Assembly (NCBI GenBank): GCA_002426015.1
Contig: DINS01000008.1
Span: forward strand, 227,218-291,217
DNA length: 64,000 nt
Source of the DNA: Flavobacteriaceae bacterium UBA5534
GTDB taxonomy: Bacteria > Bacteroidota > Bacteroidia > Flavobacteriales > Flavobacteriaceae
Direction of reading: 5' to 3'
Shown here: in pieces, positions 61,464-64,000 of the stretch
Layout: the number at the start of each line of letters is the position of its first letter
Position numbering within the stretch: position 1 is the stretch's first letter
Notes under the pieces: generated by a model
Database searches by the model: none
Told to the model about the DNA's origin: nothing
What the model saw: the letters and a program-made list of their open reading frames with translations, nothing else
Position numbers and translations under genes: made by a program

Positions 61464-62796
61464 TGGTGATATGTAATAGAGCTAATCCATAAATAAAGCC
61501 AGGGGCCGCTAGCCGCATGGCGGAGTGATTGATGGTCGCAAACCAAAACACCAAAAAGGCATAAAAAAAGAGGTTGTTTTTGTGTTTGGACCGAAACTCA
61601 ATGGGCTTAAAAATCAAAATAATCAAAATAAAGATGGCAAAAATCCCATGTTCCGACAGCAAACGGCTAATCTCATTATGGGAAGCAATGATGGTGCCCT
61701 GTTCTTCTAATCTTAAATTTTTCATACCACTGGCACCAACACCCAAAAAAGGATGGTCTATAAAACCTGCCAACTCTCCTAAAAACAAATCCCCACGACC
61801 TGTCGTCACATCCTCTTTTTCTATTCCTGCAGCATTTTCATTGGCATAACGTTTGTCTATCAGGCCTTCTGTCTGATTGGAACTAATAACCCAGGTCGCT
61901 ATTCCCAACATACAAAATAATATAAAGGTTACTAAAATTTGCTGTTGTTGCCTAAAGGAAGATTTGGCATATAATAAATATAGAAATGCCCCAATCATAA
62001 GCACAGCAACAAACACGCCTCCCCTACTAAAGGTAACAAGCCCCCTAAAACTAACGGCGCCCAATAGGAGCCCATTAATTATCTTTAAAGTTAAGCTAGG
62101 TGATTTCAAAAACAAACGTACTGTGAAAGCAAACATCCCCAAACCTAAAATGGAGGACACTTGATTGGGACCAAAACCACCTGAAGTCGCAAAATTAGAT
62201 TCGGTACCAGACAAGACATCTTTAATACTTGGACTATATAAAAACAAATAGGTAGTCATGGTAATGATGGGAAGACTCAGATAGAGAATAATATCCATTA
62301 GCTCTTGATGACTTACTTTCTTGTCATAGCAATACAAGGCAGAAAACCCCAAACAAACAGGGCCACTCAACACAAAGGCAACACTGGTTCTAAAATTCAA
62401 ATCATAGCCCAAAGTTGTAGAAGCCACCAAAACAGCCGGAACCAGTAATATTAAATAGATAAAATAAGGATAGCCACTCCCAGAAATGCCTTTATAAAAC
62501 ATCCCAAAAATGATAAACAAAATCACCAAATACTTGGAGATTTCATAAAACAACCCACCGCTGGTCATTCGAAACATAGACTCACCGCCAATGATATAGG
62601 CACAGGCTAAAAGAACATAAAAGGTTTTTTTTGAGTTTGGAGCTAAAATAATCTGTATAAAAAAAAAGACAATGATCCCTAAAAAAAAAGGATTTCTAAA
62701 TGGAGGTATTAAGAACAATAAAATCCCAATAAAAATATGCAACCCCACCAAAGCGATATAGTTGCTATCATTAATGGACGACTTCAATAACTTCAT
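61420..62796 (-). CDS. O-antigen ligase/polymerase-like membrane protein (Wzy/WaaL type)
   Basis: The 458-residue protein has about 11 membrane helices and the large periplasmic loop typical of the Wzy_C/O-antigen ligase family, with 'TTGRGDLFLGELAGFIDHP' and 'GTIIASHNEISRLLSEHGI' (conserved Arg and His). It polymerises or ligates polysaccharide. It overlaps the downstream glycosyltransferase gene. Confidence 0.9.
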   Translation of the reverse strand: MKLLKSSINDSNYIALVGLHIFIGILLFLIPPFRNPFFLGIIVFFFIQIILAPNSKKTFYVLLACAYIIGGESMFRMTSGGLFYEISKYLVILFIIFGMFYKGISGSGYPYFIYLILLVPAVLVASTTLGYDLNFRTSVAFVLSGPVCLGFSALYCYDKKVSHQELMDIILYLSLPIITMTTYLFLYSPSIKDVLSGTESNFATSGGFGPNQVSSILGLGMFAFTVRLFLKSPSLTLKIINGLLLGAVSFRGLVTFSRGGVFVAVLMIGAFLYLLYAKSSFRQQQQILVTFILFCMLGIATWVISSNQTEGLIDKRYANENAAGIEKEDVTTGRGDLFLGELAGFIDHPFLGVGASGMKNLRLEEQGTIIASHNEISRLLSEHGIFAIFILIILIFKPIEFRSKHKNNLFFYAFLVFWFATINHSAMRLAAPGFIYGLALLHITNEKKRPVHRKQLKP

Positions 62797-62855
62797 AACA
62801 TTAGATTCCTTTTAAATAGCCAATAGACCACCAAAAATAATAAAATACAAATGGT

Positions 62856-63935
62856 TTAGCCTACAATGGCATAATATTGTTGTAAAATTTGCTGTACAAT
62901 GGTTGTTTCAGAGAACTGATTGGAAATAGTCTCATACAATCTATCAGCATGTTGCATCCGCTCATTTGGATGGTTCATATAATACAGCAAGCCTTCTGCT
63001 AATGCCTGTTGATTTTGTGGTATTACCAAAATCCCATTCTTACTGGTTTTAATGACGCGATGGCAGTCACCAACATCGGTACACACTACAGGTAGGCCTC
63101 CCAAGCCATACTCTAATAAAGCCAAGGGCAAACCTTCCGATTTGGAGGATAACACACCTAAAGTACTTTGTTGGATAATAGAAATCGTATCTGGACAACT
63201 TCCATAAAAAAACACAGAGGTATCCAATTCCAAATCAGTAGCCAATGCATAGACCGATTGAGAATAGGCATCCTTAAAATCCTGTCCTACACAATGCAAA
63301 CTCCAGTCTGGGTGTTGTTGCAATACGGTTTTAAAAGCCCTTAACAAGGTCAAATGATCTTTTTGTGGACGTAAATTCGCTAAACAGATGACACGTTTCC
63401 CTGCATCACCTCGCAAGACCGTAACTGGCACTTCATCTGAAATTCCTACAACAAAATTAGGCAAATAACTTACCGAATTCGTTTTTAAGGTCGATCTAGA
63501 CCATTGCTCCAAACCACTAGTAACACTATAGATATGGGAGAAAAATAAGGAGGCTATTTTTAAAATAAAGGTTGGTCGCTGTTCCAAAAAATCGCTATTC
63601 CCATAATGGTCATGCCAAACTATCTTAAGTGTTGGATGCAACACTTTAACAAGACAGGCTAAAAAGAAAGAAGTCGAATGGGCATGAACAATAGCAATGC
63701 GCTCTGACTTAATAAATCGGGTTAATTTGAATAAGGCCTTAACATCAAAAGTACTTTTTCTATTTAAAAACAAATAGCCAACATCAGAACGAATCGCTCC
63801 CTTCAAAAGTCCCTCATGCCGTGTTGCACAAAGATAAGACCGGTCAACAGACCCAGAAAGCGCATTGGCAATGTTAACAGCCATCCGTTCGGCTCCTCCA
63901 GCTTCCAAGCTATCTATTAATTGTAATACTCGCAT
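62856..63935 (-). CDS. Glycosyltransferase family 4 protein
   Basis: The ATG at 63935 (MRVLQLIDSLEAGGAERM) is chosen over a TTG one codon earlier. The 359-residue GT-B protein has the start 'LIDSLEAGGAERMAVNIANA' and the donor-binding 'LSSKSEGLPLALLEYGLGGLP'. It is the first gene seen of this polysaccharide cluster. A REP-like sequence lies just upstream. Confidence 0.93.
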   Translation of the reverse strand: MRVLQLIDSLEAGGAERMAVNIANALSGSVDRSYLCATRHEGLLKGAIRSDVGYLFLNRKSTFDVKALFKLTRFIKSERIAIVHAHSTSFFLACLVKVLHPTLKIVWHDHYGNSDFLEQRPTFILKIASLFFSHIYSVTSGLEQWSRSTLKTNSVSYLPNFVVGISDEVPVTVLRGDAGKRVICLANLRPQKDHLTLLRAFKTVLQQHPDWSLHCVGQDFKDAYSQSVYALATDLELDTSVFFYGSCPDTISIIQQSTLGVLSSKSEGLPLALLEYGLGGLPVVCTDVGDCHRVIKTSKNGILVIPQNQQALAEGLLYYMNHPNERMQHADRLYETISNQFSETTIVQQILQQYYAIVG

Positions 63936-63951
63936 CAACTTATTCTTTTAT

Positions 63952-63982
63952 GTCATGGCGAGGAGACTCGACGAAGCAAGCT
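63952..63982. repeat. GTCATxGCGAG-type REP-like element at the window end
   Basis: The sequence GTCATGGCGAGGAGACTCG then ACGAAGCAAGCTC resembles the widespread intergenic GTCATTGCGAGG...CGAAGCAATCTC repeats seen in many Bacteroidota genomes. It lies 17 bp upstream of the glycosyltransferase start and may continue outside the window. Confidence 0.65.
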
Positions 63983-64000
63983 CACTCCCCACTACTCACT

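Overview
The window comes from a low-GC member of the Bacteroidota, most likely a marine Flavobacteriaceae. The evidence is the fused CcoN-CcoO oxidase subunit, PorV/PorQ and DUF4105 families, several TonB receptors, LytTR signalling with 2TM domains, lipoboxes ending in SC or TSC, TAnnTTTG promoter boxes and almost no Shine-Dalgarno sequences. The species is not identifiable from what I can see. I see no tRNA, rRNA, CRISPR array or prophage.

Layout. 1-7,370: the end of an unidentified gene, then secreted proteins and peptidases (TolB-like/DUF6265, M28 peptidase, YdeI-like protein, membrane protein, large BNR-repeat protein). 7,408-30,000: a respiratory island. It holds an Fnr/Crp-type regulator, a copper ATPase with the cbb3 oxidase operon (ccoI, ccoS, ccoNO, ccoQ, ccoP, ccoG, ccoH, SafE-like), a probable copper-uptake operon (small Cys/His protein, Met-rich lipoprotein, OprC/NosA-like receptor), a clade II nitrous oxide reductase cluster (cytochrome c, fasciclin protein, nosZ, nosB-like, nosL, nosD, nosF, nosY), a universal stress protein and hemN. 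30,051-37,905: sodC, an ECF sigma/anti-sigma pair, a TonB receptor, a TPR lipoprotein and a two-gene DUF4331 set. 38,051-53,300: mostly housekeeping (LETM1-like protein, LytTR two-component system, M1 peptidase, cyclophilin-FKBP fusion, recQ, kdsD, tatC). 53,353-58,991: lptB, a REP/RAYT locus, DUF808, pssA, a PorV/PorQ-family protein and a DUF4105 protein. 58,995-63,935: the start of a polysaccharide locus (initiating sugar transferase, two glycosyltransferases, O-antigen ligase/polymerase).

The strongest observation is a shared promoter design. Five 14-bp palindromes of the type ATGAT-N4-ATCAT lie before ccoI, ccoS, the copper operon, the nos operon and hemN. In all five the palindrome centre is exactly 36.5 bp from the final G of a TTTG -7 box. 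That places an Fnr-like activator near -41 at every promoter. It ties copper uptake, copper delivery, high-affinity oxygen respiration, N2O respiration and oxygen-independent heme synthesis into one low-oxygen regulon, with the likely regulator encoded beside the first site.

The second highlight is a RAYT transposase gene bracketed by oppositely oriented REP palindromes. It has a 21-bp tandem array, a 48-bp duplication carrying the tail of the transposase gene, and a diverged REP copy about 21 kb away.
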